NCBI GenBank assembly: GCA_005406025.1
Contig: BGZK01000221.1
Span: forward strand, 310,001 to 374,000
Length of the DNA: 64,000 bases
Source of the DNA: Eumeta japonica
Lineage: Eukaryota; Arthropoda; Insecta; Lepidoptera; Psychidae
Direction: 5' to 3'
The notes beneath the pieces are model-generated. The model was not told the origin of the DNA. It was given only the letters and a program-made list of their open reading frames with translations, and did not search any database. The position numbers and the translations under genes are program-made. Position 1 is the first letter of the stretch, and each line of letters starts with the position of its first letter. Below are positions 1 to 9,580 of this stretch, piece by piece.

Positions 1-340
1 ATAATTAAATACTAGTACGCTAGTAACCTAGTACAGGTTGTATTAATATTTTGCAGTACATACATTCAATACTTGTGCATGACATTGAATAACATCAATT
101 CAATATATATTTTTAAATATTATATAAATAAACCTACATATTTTTGTCATGTTTATATTATTATAAGCCCTGATAATCCCATTCTGCTATTGTAAATTAC
201 TTCATGAAATACATTTGAATATTGTAGTTCTGACATCATTTTTAATTTTTTTTTTATTGAAAAAAATGGTTTAAACTGATTTTGGTAAGCACAAATTATT
301 ACATAAACATAATAACACTTTTTGTATTAAGAAATGGAAA

Positions 341-446
341 TTATGGCCTATAAAATAAACAGGACAAATTGTGTAAAACATCAATGTAACATACATATTT
401 TTTGGGGTCATTCAAAAATATAATATCATTTGAAATTAAAGGTAAA
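341..446. repeat. dispersed repeat, copy 1 of a pair
   Basis: This segment aligns end to end with 2737-2842 in the same orientation. Shared blocks include TTATGGCCTATA, ACAGGA, AAAACATCA and TTTGGGGTCATT. By eye about four bases in five agree, with small indels. It has no coding potential. The family is not recognised. The two copies flank the only candidate exon in this part of the window. Confidence 0.6.
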
Positions 447-773
447 CGATTGAGAGCAACATGCCAAGAGATTTATTCCTAAAAATTGATACCGTCACTC
501 ATAAATCTAGGAATATTGCTACAACCTCACTCAACTAAACTTTTAATACTTTGCCTATGTCAATCCGTTTTTTACACTTATAGTTCTTGTACCTTTAAAA
601 ACTTTCCCTTACATTGATTTAAATGATAAATTAACCCATTAAGTAGTTCAAGTTTTAACATACCTATTTTATAAAGCAATGTATGGCATAGAAAAACAAT
701 TATGGGTTTAGTGTGTCACACATTTCCCTAATAGCACAACATAGCTTTATGTTTAAAATCACTGAAAATCTAT

Positions 774-806
774 CTTTATATATGTATATATATATATATA
801 TATATA
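774..806. repeat. TA-rich microsatellite
   Basis: An almost uninterrupted run of alternating T and A with one G. It sits just upstream of the tandem 103-bp repeat. Confidence 0.9.
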
Positions 807-841
807 ATTCTTCTGTATGTGTGTTGACAGTTAACTCCTCC

Positions 842-1048
842 TAAACGGTTGAACCGATTTGAATGAATTATTTTGTGTGTGTTCAAGTAGATTCGAGGAT
901 GGTTTAGATTCACAAATGGACCTGATAGATGGCGCCGTTTTCGGTTAAACGGCTGGACCGATTGTGATGAAATTTTCTATGTATGTTCCAATGGATCCCT
1001 GGATGATATCAAAACATAATTGGACCCGGTAGGTAGCGCTGCTGTCGG
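842..1048 (+). repeat. two tandem units of a lepidopteran dispersed repeat
   Basis: Two diverged units of about 103 bp lie head to tail (842-944 and 945-1048). Each opens with a TAAACGGYTGRACCGATT motif, then TGATGAAATT or its variant, and ends with TGATAGATGGCGCCG or GGTAGGTAGCGCTGC. The AAACGG-GAACCGATT-GATGAA signature is very common in lepidopteran intergenic DNA; which transposon it derives from cannot be decided here. Confidence 0.6.
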
Positions 1049-1056
1049 CATATCGC

Positions 1057-1102
1057 TTAAAGCTCTTCCGGGCAGGACGAAGTCTGCCGGGAAGAGCTTT
1101 AA
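1057..1102. repeat. short hairpin (19-bp stem)
   Basis: The arms 1057-1075 and 1084-1102 are reverse complements with a single mismatch. The core is AAAGCTCTTCC against GGAAGAGCTTT. It abuts the end of the preceding tandem repeat, so one arm may be an inverted copy of repeat-edge sequence. Confidence 0.8.
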
Positions 1103-1103
1103 T

Positions 1104-1170
1104 ATATATGTTTCTTGTGACATATATGAATGATATAGCTATATATGTTTCTTGTGACATATATGAATGA
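1104..1170. repeat. 30-bp direct repeat, two copies
   Basis: Identical 30-bp blocks occupy 1104-1133 and 1141-1170, separated by 7 bp. Both contain TTTCTTGTGACATATATGAA. This is a local tandem duplication directly after the hairpin. Confidence 0.9.
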
Positions 1171-1515
1171 CCCTTATTTACTTAGGAACATTGCATATGA
1201 GGTTATATTTTTCTAATGTTACTATGTGTTATTTATAATAACATATACAAGTAATATCAAGTTAATGAATGTGCACACTTAACACTTGCCATGATTAGTT
1301 ACTGTTATGCATAAAAGAATTTTCAAAAATTACAAAAACAAATGAACTGTCCATCCATATTACTTTCTGTACAAGTATGTTAAACAAAAATTCTCTAACT
1401 CATTGTGAATTTAAATTCTAACAAGAATCAAACATACACAGATACCTCGACATTTACTAATTATGTGGTAAGCATTTTACATTAAATAACTTGCACACAA
1501 CAATCAATGGTTGTG

Positions 1516-2016
1516 TCATTCATCAACTTGTAATTTTTGAATACGAGTAGATACACAGTCCATATCTGGGATGGATTCAGGCTGGGATCTGCTGTCTACA
1601 AGTAAATTAAGATTTTCCAATGACTGACAACGTTTAGTTGGAGATTTCAGAATAAAGCTCACATTATTATCATACGTTTCATTTCCAAGATTACTGGTGG
1701 ACGGTTCGAATAAGTTATTTACATGAGACTCATGCCCACTTTCAATTTTATCACTATTACATACAGAATCTGAGTTTTCACTCTTTGTTCTATGTCTTAT
1801 AGGTAATAAGTAAGGGCAGAGTCGATTTTTGGTGGTGGTTCTCTTCATACAGTATCCGACGGTGACATTCGATACATAACGGGTATTGAATCGCATCACA
1901 CCACAACTAGATTTGGTTTCCCGAAGATATTCGCGTCGGGCTTCCGTTATGGCACTCAACATGCCTAAATCATGCAATGCTTTATCCAGATTGTCCAAAT
2001 TCATATGACGAGCTTT
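1516..2016 (-). CDS. terminal exon of an unrecognised gene
   Basis: An open frame runs from a candidate splice acceptor (TTTACAG on the minus strand, ending at 2017) to a TGA at 1516-1518. It is open for four codons (K-A-R-H) upstream of the first Met at 2002-2004, so it reads either as a last exon or as a first coding exon with a short leader. The protein from the Met is 162 residues: a charged start (NLDNLDKALHDLG), a basic Cys-containing middle (RFNTRYVSNVTVGYC, KNRLCPYLLP), and a Ser/Asn-rich, probably disordered C-terminal half with SPTKRCQSLENLN. I recognise no domain. Codon use and composition look like genuine coding sequence and no transposon signature is present. No clear AATAAA was found just downstream on the minus strand, and upstream exons were not identified. 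Confidence 0.45.
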   Translation of the reverse strand, partial: KARHMNLDNLDKALHDLGMLSAITEARREYLRETKSSCGVMRFNTRYVSNVTVGYCMKRTTTKNRLCPYLLPIRHRTKSENSDSVCNSDKIESGHESHVNNLFEPSTSNLGNETYDNNVSFILKSPTKRCQSLENLNLLVDSRSQPESIPDMDCVSTRIQKLQVDE

Positions 2017-2736
2017 CTGTAAACACGAGTTACGTTAGTTAAATCTATAATAAAAAGAACGTGTTTATAAGTTAAATTGCTTCCACACGAAGTGGTATTA
2101 TTACCTTCTTTTCTACTTCGTCACAAATCATTTCAGAATACTATTCAATTTAGTACACCAATATTGTAGAAAATATAAATAAACATCACCAAAAAGTCAT
2201 AATAGTATTTGACAACTTGAATTAATGTTACCAGACTTAATTAAAAATATTTTTTATTATCATGGCCAATGATAATATTGTAAAACTAGGTGGGTGATGA
2301 TAAAATTATATAAATTCAATTAAATAACAAGAAATGAAATGTTTTTATCGCTACATAATATTTTAACTAGTACTTGACTAATAGTTTAATAGTACTTTCA
2401 TTAAGGAATACTTAAATATTTTTTATTATCTACAATTTTATAACATTATCTATTTTCATCGTCCTTAATAAGGAATAATGTTGTTGAGTAAGCAAATGTT
2501 TTTTAAGTTTTAAAAAATCAATGATATGCTGAAGATCAAACTGACGACATTTAAATTAAAAATCGAATGTCCTACCTTCTACTTTTACATGGTATGTAAG
2601 TGAATAACGCTGCAATACTTTTGTCCGTTCCCGAGTATCATATTCTAATTATAATAAAAGTAACAATAAACATAACCAGAAAAATTAATGATTTTTCTTA
2701 ATTAAAGAACCGACGTGTATAATTTGTTCACGTGGA
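2017..2736. other. AT-rich stretch without recognised content
   Basis: Very AT-rich sequence with no long ORF or recognisable repeat. If the exon at 1516-2016 is real, this would be its upstream intron. Confidence 0.5.
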
Positions 2737-2842
2737 TTATGGCCTATAGAATATACAGGAAAAATTGTACAAAACATCATCATAACATATACATCTCTTT
2801 GGGGTCATTAAAAATATAACATAATTTAAAATTAAAAGTAAC
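2737..2842. repeat. dispersed repeat, copy 2 of a pair
   Basis: Partner of 341-446, same orientation, sharing TTATGGCCTATA and CTTTGGGGTCATTA blocks. It lies about 100 bp before the MITE copy at 2942-3113. Confidence 0.6.
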
Positions 2843-2941
2843 AACAAATGCAATGTTGCCGTTGCTCTCCCCATCCCAAACGTTACGGTGTCTGATTTTA
2901 ACTGATTTCCGGTTTACTTCAATTAATAATACTTTAACGTG

Positions 2942-3113
2942 GTTTACAGTACAACGCACGAAACTCTGTCGCTCTGAATTGTCTGTGAATGACGCAATGC
3001 GCAGGTACAACGTTCCCCGAGCCTACCTTCTCTTCCGCATTCTTATTCTACGCCATTGCGACGCTTTCGTGAATGACTTCACAGCGGCAGTTTCATGCAT
3101 TTGTACTGTACCC
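2942..3113. mobile_element. MITE-like element, copy 1
   Basis: The left end (ACAGTACAACGCACGAAACT) and the right end, read on the minus strand (GGTACAGTACAAATGCATGA), form imperfect terminal inverted repeats of about 30 bp. Internally it shares CCATTGCGACGCTTTCGTGA and a CTTCACA-CGGCAG block with the copy at 58227-58375. It is about 170 bp long with no coding sequence. This fits a non-autonomous DNA transposon; the superfamily is unknown and no target duplication is obvious. Confidence 0.7.
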
Positions 3114-4024
3114 GATATGACGTGAAAGCGTGCGTGCATTACGATTACTAAAAATCTCGCAACGCAACGAGAACATTGAGTATTCGGATATGGAATTAAT
3201 GTAAGATTATTATGGATATAATACGGTAATAAATAACATGAATAATAGTACCTAAGTCACATTTTTGTTGTAATTTGACGTTATAGGTCATTGGCGACAT
3301 TCGATATAAGAATTAATTCGATATACGAATTAATTACGAATTGTTGCCAAAACGCGCACGAAATCAGCCGGCATTGATGACACAGGCGGCTTGGTTTATT
3401 TTTCATACTAAATTATTTATGTCGTACTTAATGGACGAAACAAATTTTTAAAAATTTAATACTAGAGGAATATTATGTTCTATTTCAGAGACAAGTAACC
3501 AGGTGCTGTTCATTTACAAACAAATATAAAAATTAAATTTACTAAGAAAATGACGTCAGATGATATGAAAAACCTTTAAAAAATATTACAACTTACGTTC
3601 AATTATCGTACATATATTTCATGAGGTTTATTTACTCCACTTTAGGAATTCACCTCCCATACTTTTTTTTCAGAATGACCAGTTTCGACCTTCACGTAAA
3701 AGCGGGTTGGGGGCGGCTAACGAGCATTGCTATCAATGTCATGACAACGGCCGTGGCTGACTACTAAGAGTCGTCTCCAAGGCACGGAGCCAGTGGCATA
3801 ATTTGACTTCGCTTATGAATTTGTTGGCTAATTTGTCTGTGGTTAGAGATCGAATTCGGTATCTTGTACTTCTAAGACATCTCTCTTAACCACGGAACCA
3901 CCATCATCATATAGTTACGCTATATTAACACCGAATAATGCGCATCATGCTTTCGAATCTTTGAATATATTTGAATTTTAAATGGCCATTGTAGTGAAGT
4001 TGCGACGCTTTATCAGTCTTTAGT
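3114..4024. other. intergenic, no supported feature
   Basis: Mixed composition. The part at about 3680-3915 is less AT-rich and ends with a CCATCATCATCAT stretch, which could be the tail of a degraded SINE, but no clear promoter boxes or target duplication support this. Confidence 0.4.
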
Positions 4025-4080
4025 CTTTAGTCAGGTGATCTCAGCGGACTTGTGCTTTAGTCAGGTGACCTCAGCGGACT
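4025..4080. repeat. 26-bp direct repeat, two copies
   Basis: CTTTAGTCAGGTGAYCTCAG followed by CGGACT occurs at 4025-4050 and 4055-4080 with one difference, separated by four bases. A local duplication. Confidence 0.9.
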
Positions 4081-4177
4081 GACATGCTATTAGCTGGAGA
4101 CAAAATCTATATTTAAGAATGACATTTACTTAATGCTTGAAATTATTTATATGTGAGCTAGTTTCTACGTACAGTCC

Positions 4178-4225
4178 ATTAAGTCCATCCAGACAGCATT
4201 TATATGCTGTCTGGATGGACTTAAT
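4178..4225. repeat. perfect hairpin, 21-bp stem
   Basis: Arms 4178-4198 and 4205-4225 are exact reverse complements (core AAGTCCATCCAGACAGCA) around a six-base loop TTTATA. No homologous copy was found elsewhere in the window. Confidence 0.95.
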
Positions 4226-4238
4226 TCATTTTTTCATT

Positions 4239-4274
4239 CAAGGGATTCATTTCAATAATGAAATGAATCCCTTG
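4239..4274. repeat. perfect hairpin, 16-bp stem
   Basis: Arms 4239-4254 and 4259-4274 are exact reverse complements (CAAGGGATTCATTTCA) with a four-base loop ATAA. It lies only 13 bases after the preceding 21-bp hairpin and is unrelated to it in sequence. Confidence 0.95.
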
Positions 4275-5360
4275 GCTTATTCACTTTGTATACAACTGTA
4301 GTTTAATTCAAAAATTATTTTGTACATGTTCAAAACAAGTGACAATTAACATTTGTCCCTATTTTTTATTTGTATAAAACCGGAAAAATATATAAATGTG
4401 ATTAATAAAGATAAAAAAACAAATGAATAGTTGTTCATTAGTTGTTCATCAGTAAAATATTAAATCTTTGTAAAATCAATAAATATCTTTTTAATTTTTA
4501 ATTTTTTTAAAATAAAGCATGAAATAGGGAAAATTATAAAATAGAGAAAATCAAGAAAATTTACAATTTCTCTTTTCTGTTAGTATGTTTTCAGTTCACA
4601 ATACAATCACTTTGAGAGCTTATTTCATTTTAATTAAAAAAATGAGCCAAATATTTAATTTAAATTCATTAAAAAATTACACGTACATTTGATAGCTCGG
4701 AAGTTTAAAACAATTTTTTAAAATCCCCAAAATATCCGCTGTGCACGCTAGCGTCGATTTAACTTCCCATGGAACGAATAGGAACATAAGAAGATAGAAT
4801 ATTATGTTTCGAGTTCATAAAAACGCTATATGAGCAATTTCTTTTAATGAGTTTGGATAAAAAAGTAAAATAAGGAAAGCGGAAATAAAATGATTTATTG
4901 AGACAGAACATATTTGGTTAACTGACACGTATGTGTACTCAAGAATGAATAAATTCTTATTAATCTCATCAATCATTAGTTGAATGTCGAATTGCGGTCG
5001 ATATACATAAATTGTCATGAAAGTTTTAAAATTACTTCTGCCAATAGCTCGCCAGTTACGGCCGTGATCGGGCTGAAACAAAATATATATGTCAAGGAGG
5101 TATTAAAGAAGCTCACAGATTGTGGCCGAAAATAGAGCGAAACTTTGTTTTTAATATATTATCTTTTTGCGTCCCGTATCTTGACAGTTATCTTGTGCAC
5201 ATGGAAGTCTTATTCCCATTCTCAAATGCTCATACGTTTGAATGAGTATTTGACAGTTAACTTCAGCGAGCTGTCCCTTTAATTGAAATAATAGGCAGTT
5301 ATTGGGGATTGCTGAGCGAAGTAAATAATTCAGAACTGTTAATTTTTAATATCACTTTCG
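4275..5360. other. AT-rich intergenic, no supported feature
   Basis: Low-complexity A/T-rich sequence. The short open frames inside it show no coding character or known motif. Confidence 0.5.
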
Positions 5361-5470
5361 AGGGACTAACGAGCAAGCGGGTCACCAGAACGTTGGCGGT
5401 CACCGTCGCTCAAGAGGCCGGCAATGACTACAATGATTCCTCATTGGAGTCATTGCCGGCCTCTTGAGCT
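5361..5470 (-). repeat. lepidopteran interspersed repeat with hairpin end
   Basis: The minus strand carries the order GCCGGCCTCTTGAG, GCGGTGACCGCC-like, GTGACCCGCTTGCTCGTTAG. This is the shorthand of an interspersed repeat extremely common in moth and butterfly DNA, and a better copy lies at 39436-39625. In this copy the end of the repeat is duplicated in inverted orientation, forming a hairpin at 5408-5469: a 22-bp outer stem, one mismatch, then a 6-bp inner stem around TTCC. Confidence 0.65.
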
Positions 5471-5777
5471 TCGAATAAGTTATGTATCTTGAGATATATC
5501 AAATGAAAGAGAGATATATATCAAAGAAAATCGTAACAAATTTGACTGTATTCAATTGAGTCAATTAATGCAATACCCTATTCCACGCACCCTCACTCGC
5601 ATTCCGATTACCTCTTTCTGCATGAACGATGTAAAAGTAACGCGTGCGAATGAGCTCCTGCAACTAGAATAATGAACACGTATAATGAGCATTTATTCAA
5701 CGTCGATTTATTTTTAGTGTCATTAGTCCCATATAAGAACAAAACTTATAGAATTGTATCAACAAAATGTAAATGAT
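5470..5777. other. no supported feature
   Basis: Short intergenic stretch with imperfect repeats of GAGATATATATCAAA near 5495-5525 and nothing else recognised. Confidence 0.4.
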
Positions 5778-6453
5778 TTCGGCCATTTTTTCTGCTTCTT
5801 GGTAAGTCTCATCAGCTGTTGGCAGTAGATATCCGAATTATGGTTTTGCTCGGCTGTAAAAGCTTATGACGAATAATGCCCTTTCAATCCCACTATACAC
5901 ACAGCATTAACTTATTGCGAGTTAATCCGGGTTTCGCCATAGTCTATGGAGCTTGTTTGCCTTGTGACCAAAATCTTTTTCGCACGTTTTGTAGTACGTA
6001 ATCCATTTTTTATCACCAGTGATCAAACTTTTCAAAAACGTTTCGGTTTGTTACATTTCAATAAAGAATCGCAAAAGAGTCCACGATTCATTGTATTTGT
6101 TTCTGTGAGCTCGTGTTGGACCCGATTATAGAACTTTTTTTTATATCCAGCTTTTTTCAAATGGGTCAAAACTGTTTCTTGGTCAATCCCTAGCTCTTCA
6201 GCTATCTTAAAAGAAGTAATAAGCTGATATTCCTCTACTTTTTCCAAAATAGCATCGACTTTATCCGTAACAGGTTGACCAGAGCAAGGTTCATCTTCGA
6301 AAACGTTTTAACCAGTTTAGTGCCCATAAACCATATACAACCATAAAAGTCCATAAACACCACAGATTTTTGTCACGGCTTGTGTCGCGTTTTTCCCTCT
6401 TTTTATAATAAACCATTCAAAATTTATCGAATTTCTAAATTATATTCACTCAT
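5778..6453 (-). pseudogene. mariner transposase remnant
   Basis: Mariner transposases cut and paste their own element at TA sites. Read on the minus strand, the remnant starts at an ATG (6451-6453, MSEYNLEIR) and has the N-terminal signature KNATQAVTKICGVYG, then EDEPCSGQPVTDKVDAILEK, the helix-turn-helix stretch SFKIAEELGIDQETVLTHL, AGYKKK, and the first catalytic Asp in a TGDKKWITY-like stretch near 5998-6027. Around 5800-5870 SDIYCQQLMRL is still readable, after which similarity fades, so the second and third catalytic Asp positions are missing. Several frameshifts and stops interrupt it; the longest open piece is 6032-6247. No terminal inverted repeats are recognisable. It is an old, 3'-truncated copy of a different lineage from the copy at 52097. 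Confidence 0.85.
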
Positions 6454-7330
6454 TTTGGCGGTCAGAAAAACAATAGAAAAAAGGTTGGATACAGTTTTAA
6501 CTTTTTATTTTTTTATGTCATCTATTTATTGGTATGAAAATTAGCCAGATTTAAACAACACAACCAAAGAGATTTTATTGCAACTTTTTACTTATATAAT
6601 ACAAAAAAAAACTTTTGCCTCGTTTATATTTACTTATAGACTAGCTCGGTTAATCCCAAATCATTAAATCAGGGTACAACGATATTATGTAAGAATACCT
6701 TAATATTTTACTTAAAACTTTAATATTGTAACTGTTTGTTATTCCAAATAAAGTGAAAAAAAAAGAAAAATCTTTGAGGATTTCAAATGTAATATTATAA
6801 TATAATAGCGAGAAAGGCTTATTATATAAACTCCTCAATCTGGAATAAAATGATTATTAAAGATGAAAGGGATTTTTTATATTCAAGAAAATTATCGAAC
6901 GTTGACCTTCCTCCTAAAAACATAAACGAAACTACGTAGCCCCATCAAATTTGGATTCGTTTAATTTGTCTTAACAAATACTCTGGTCCAAAATGATGAG
7001 GGTTTTGATGTTGGAGTCGAAAGGTGGCCAAAAGAATTCTGTAACGAAATAGCATAACTGCATTGAGTTTGGGCTTGTTTGTTTGAATATGTACCTGACT
7101 ACGGCAAAGCCAAACGGAAGGATTAGTTATTATTCTGTGTAGCTCGCATTCGCCAACTGTCCAACGTACAAATGCCATACTTGTGATACGATAAAGAATT
7201 TCGCTTCAATGAAATTTCAAGCAAAAATTTTGTACTCAAAAGTTATTTATTCACATTAAATTATGAATTGTATTTATTTAATTTTATTTTTCATTTATGG
7301 TGCTCGACGGTATAATAATTTACTTACATT
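6454..7330. other. AT-rich intergenic
   Basis: No gene. A minus-strand stretch near 6945-7178 contains TGCCGTAGTCAGGTACATAT, reminiscent of lepidopteran dispersed repeats, but it is too degraded to assign. Confidence 0.4.
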
Positions 7331-7500
7331 GGTTTTACTTGACTACGACGAAAATAAAAGAAGGGTTATGATTTTAACCTGTATGTATATATACAGGTTA
7401 AAATCATAATCCTTATGATTTTAACAAATGAATATATATATATTCATTTGTTCCCGAATAACTTCTAAACTACTTATAACTTCACAAATTAGGTATCGTT
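7331..7500 (+). repeat. dispersed repeat disrupted by nested hairpins
   Basis: The flanks match 47230-47350 in the window: GACTACGRC, then GGRTTATGATTTTAAC, GTATGTA, TTCATTT, and ATAACTTC-like sequence. In this copy an exact 19-bp hairpin (7366-7384 with 7391-7409, loop GTATAT) is followed by a third copy of TTATGATTTTAAC in the original direction (7413-7425). A perfect 30-nt palindrome then follows at 7423-7452 (AACAAATGAATATAT and its complement). The copy at 47 kb lacks the inverted arm, so the hairpins arose within an existing repeat. Confidence 0.7.
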
Positions 7501-8293
7501 GGAAGGGTCTTTATTGTTCGTTGGTTATAAGATGTGTGACATTCCACTAATTCAATATGGCACCCATAAGAAAGTATATAATCAAACATTTCATTTATTA
7601 AAAGTGGCGTGTTAGGTACCATATAAAAGAACAGCTTTAAGAGAATTTAATCAATACCTTGCAAAAAGGCACTATACACATTTTTTTTTGAAAATAAAAG
7701 CCCAAAATAATTAAAATTAAAAGTAAGCCCAACAACTAAAACTCGATTACGAAAAATTTACGCTCTAGAATACTCATCTACAAACTATTCGATATTTATC
7801 ATCTAATAAGTAGGCAACGTATATATTTATTTTAATTTAATACATAACATAGCTATGTTCGTCTGAACATAGAGCATAGCCGTGGTTGTATGCCACAATA
7901 TTCTGAGGATTATTTACACAATAATACACAGAATTACAGTACAATAAAATAGGAGTAACTGACCCTTACGACAAAGTGTATATTTTTATAAATTTATAAA
8001 ATAAAAATACTGCTAAATCACGAAGATATGGAGTATAGGAACCTCGCAAGTATGATGTAAATATGAGATGATTTTTTAATGACATTTTTATTAAAAAAAA
8101 ATAAGTTTATTCTGTGATTACGACATTTGTAAATATTATTTTGTGCAGAGATTTTATGTGTTATCGAAACTCTAAGAAATTCAGGAAATGAGATCTCTTA
8201 TTTTTTTTATAAGTTACATAGAATTTTAGTACCTTTTCTATACGGAAGAGTATACTAAGCCGACCAGATCTCTCTATTTCTAGAGAGAAGTAC
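7501..8293. other. AT-rich intergenic
   Basis: No ORF, RNA gene or recognised repeat. Confidence 0.4.
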
Positions 8294-8341
8294 TTTTGGG
8301 ACACTCGAGTTGAGTAGAGGGTCAACTCGAGTCTCCCAAAA
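8294..8341. repeat. hairpin, 20-bp stem with one mismatch
   Basis: Arms 8294-8313 and 8322-8341 (TTTTGGGACACTCGAGTTGA) are reverse complements except for one position. The loop is eight bases. Confidence 0.9.
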
Positions 8342-8983
8342 CTACACCATCAAATTCTCGAGGTCTAACATTTGAGAAGGAAAACTGTGAAACTGGACTA
8401 CGGTCATTATGAAGCTTAAACCATGGTCAGGCACAACAGCCGTATATAACACCGGCCGACATGATTTTTCTTGTCTAAGATATAGTAATTTTTTTCCACA
8501 AATTTTATAGTGCTGATAAGGAAATCAGACTTAATTTTATCGTATCACATCAGGTTCTTAGTAAAGTTAATACATTAGCCATTTTATATGTTTTGACAAA
8601 AATAAATTAAAGTTTATATTTTGGCACTCTTTTCTCGAATCATGCGCGACCTCTTGTGAGAAAATATATTAGTTGCAACAACGACACACACATTCGAAAT
8701 GGGTTACATGAAAATAAGCCTTTATAGTTACTTTGTTTACAAACTTTTTAAATGATGTCAGTGTGTTTATTTTAAAAAATTGTTTACGTTTTACTTTTAG
8801 TATTTAATTAATTTTATCAATGATTTGTGGTTGAAAAACTTCTAAAAAACACAATGTTTTCAAGGAAGTGTCATAAAAATGAGGATACATTTTGTTATAT
8901 TTATGGAAACTTTATGACTTTGAAGCAAAAACAGAAAATTACTGAGTTTGTTGAAAATTCGTATAATGCTTATTTTGGCTTCA
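8342..8983. other. AT-rich intergenic
   Basis: No supported gene. It may include the degraded 5' part of the transposon-like ORF remnant that follows, but no motif confirms this. Confidence 0.35.
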
Positions 8984-9122
8984 AAAACTAGCATTGGATA
9001 AAAACAATGCTAGTTTTCAAAATTTGTGTAAAAAAGGTCCAAGACAGAAGGAGTGTCCACCGAACACTCCTTTAATTTTTCATTATCTGATGAAAAATTA
9101 AAGAAGGAGTGTTTGGTGGACC
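8984..9122. repeat. two hairpins beside the transposon-like remnant
   Basis: The first hairpin has exact 13-bp arms, AAAACTAGCATTG, at 8984-8996 and 9005-9017. The second spans about 9054-9122: GTCCACCGAACACTCC plus TTTAATTTTTCAT pairs with its inverted copy, with one mismatch and a three-base indel, around the loop TATCTG. Confidence 0.85.
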
Positions 9123-9129
9123 ATAAATC

Positions 9130-9580
9130 AGATCTTTGATGGCTGATGAAAAATTTAATGCAACAATGAATAATACTGAATCAGATGCTTGGCTGGCGTT
9201 CAAAGATGTTGTCAACAATTTTTTTAGGAAATAACAAACAACCTGACTATAAAAATAAGGTTGGAAACTTATTAGTTAAGTATAAAAAATCGGAGTGTAA
9301 TATGAGTATAAAACTCCACTTCCTAGATTCACATGTGGATTTTTTTCCTGATAATCTTGGTGATTATAGTGAAGAACGGAGAGACAGGTTTTACCAGGAC
9401 ATAAAACCATGGAGAAAAGCACCAAGGTCGATGGAATGTGAATATGATGGCTGATTATTGCTGGTCACTGGCACATGATATTACTGAAGATACTCACAAA
9501 AAACTACACCCAGACGTAATTTTGTCGCTAAACTTAAAAGATGTCACTCTAAATAGTCCTGCAGAAATATTTAGATTCAA
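9130..9580 (+). pseudogene. broken transposon-like ORF (HFLDSH / MADYCW family)
   Basis: Three frames each carry a piece of one recognisable insect multi-copy ORF family. Near 9176-9216 it reads SDAWLAFKDVVNNF. At 9207-9420 it reads FLGNNKQPDYKNKV, then NMSIKLHFLDSHVDFFPDNLG and SEERRDRFYQDIK. At 9438-9530 it reads NMMADYCWSL. Two frameshifts, near 9215 and near 9420, separate them. From memory, proteins with NMS-K-HFLxSHxDxFPxNLG and MADYCW occur in many near-identical copies in insects and Hydra and behave like mobile-element ORFs; their biochemical role is unknown to me. Only the C-terminal part survives here. It lies about 1 kb upstream of SPEF2 on the same strand and is probably unrelated to it. 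Confidence 0.65.

Noticed and set aside
3680..3915. Possible SINE ending in CATCATCAT
   Set aside because: No target duplication and no promoter boxes; only a short triplet run.
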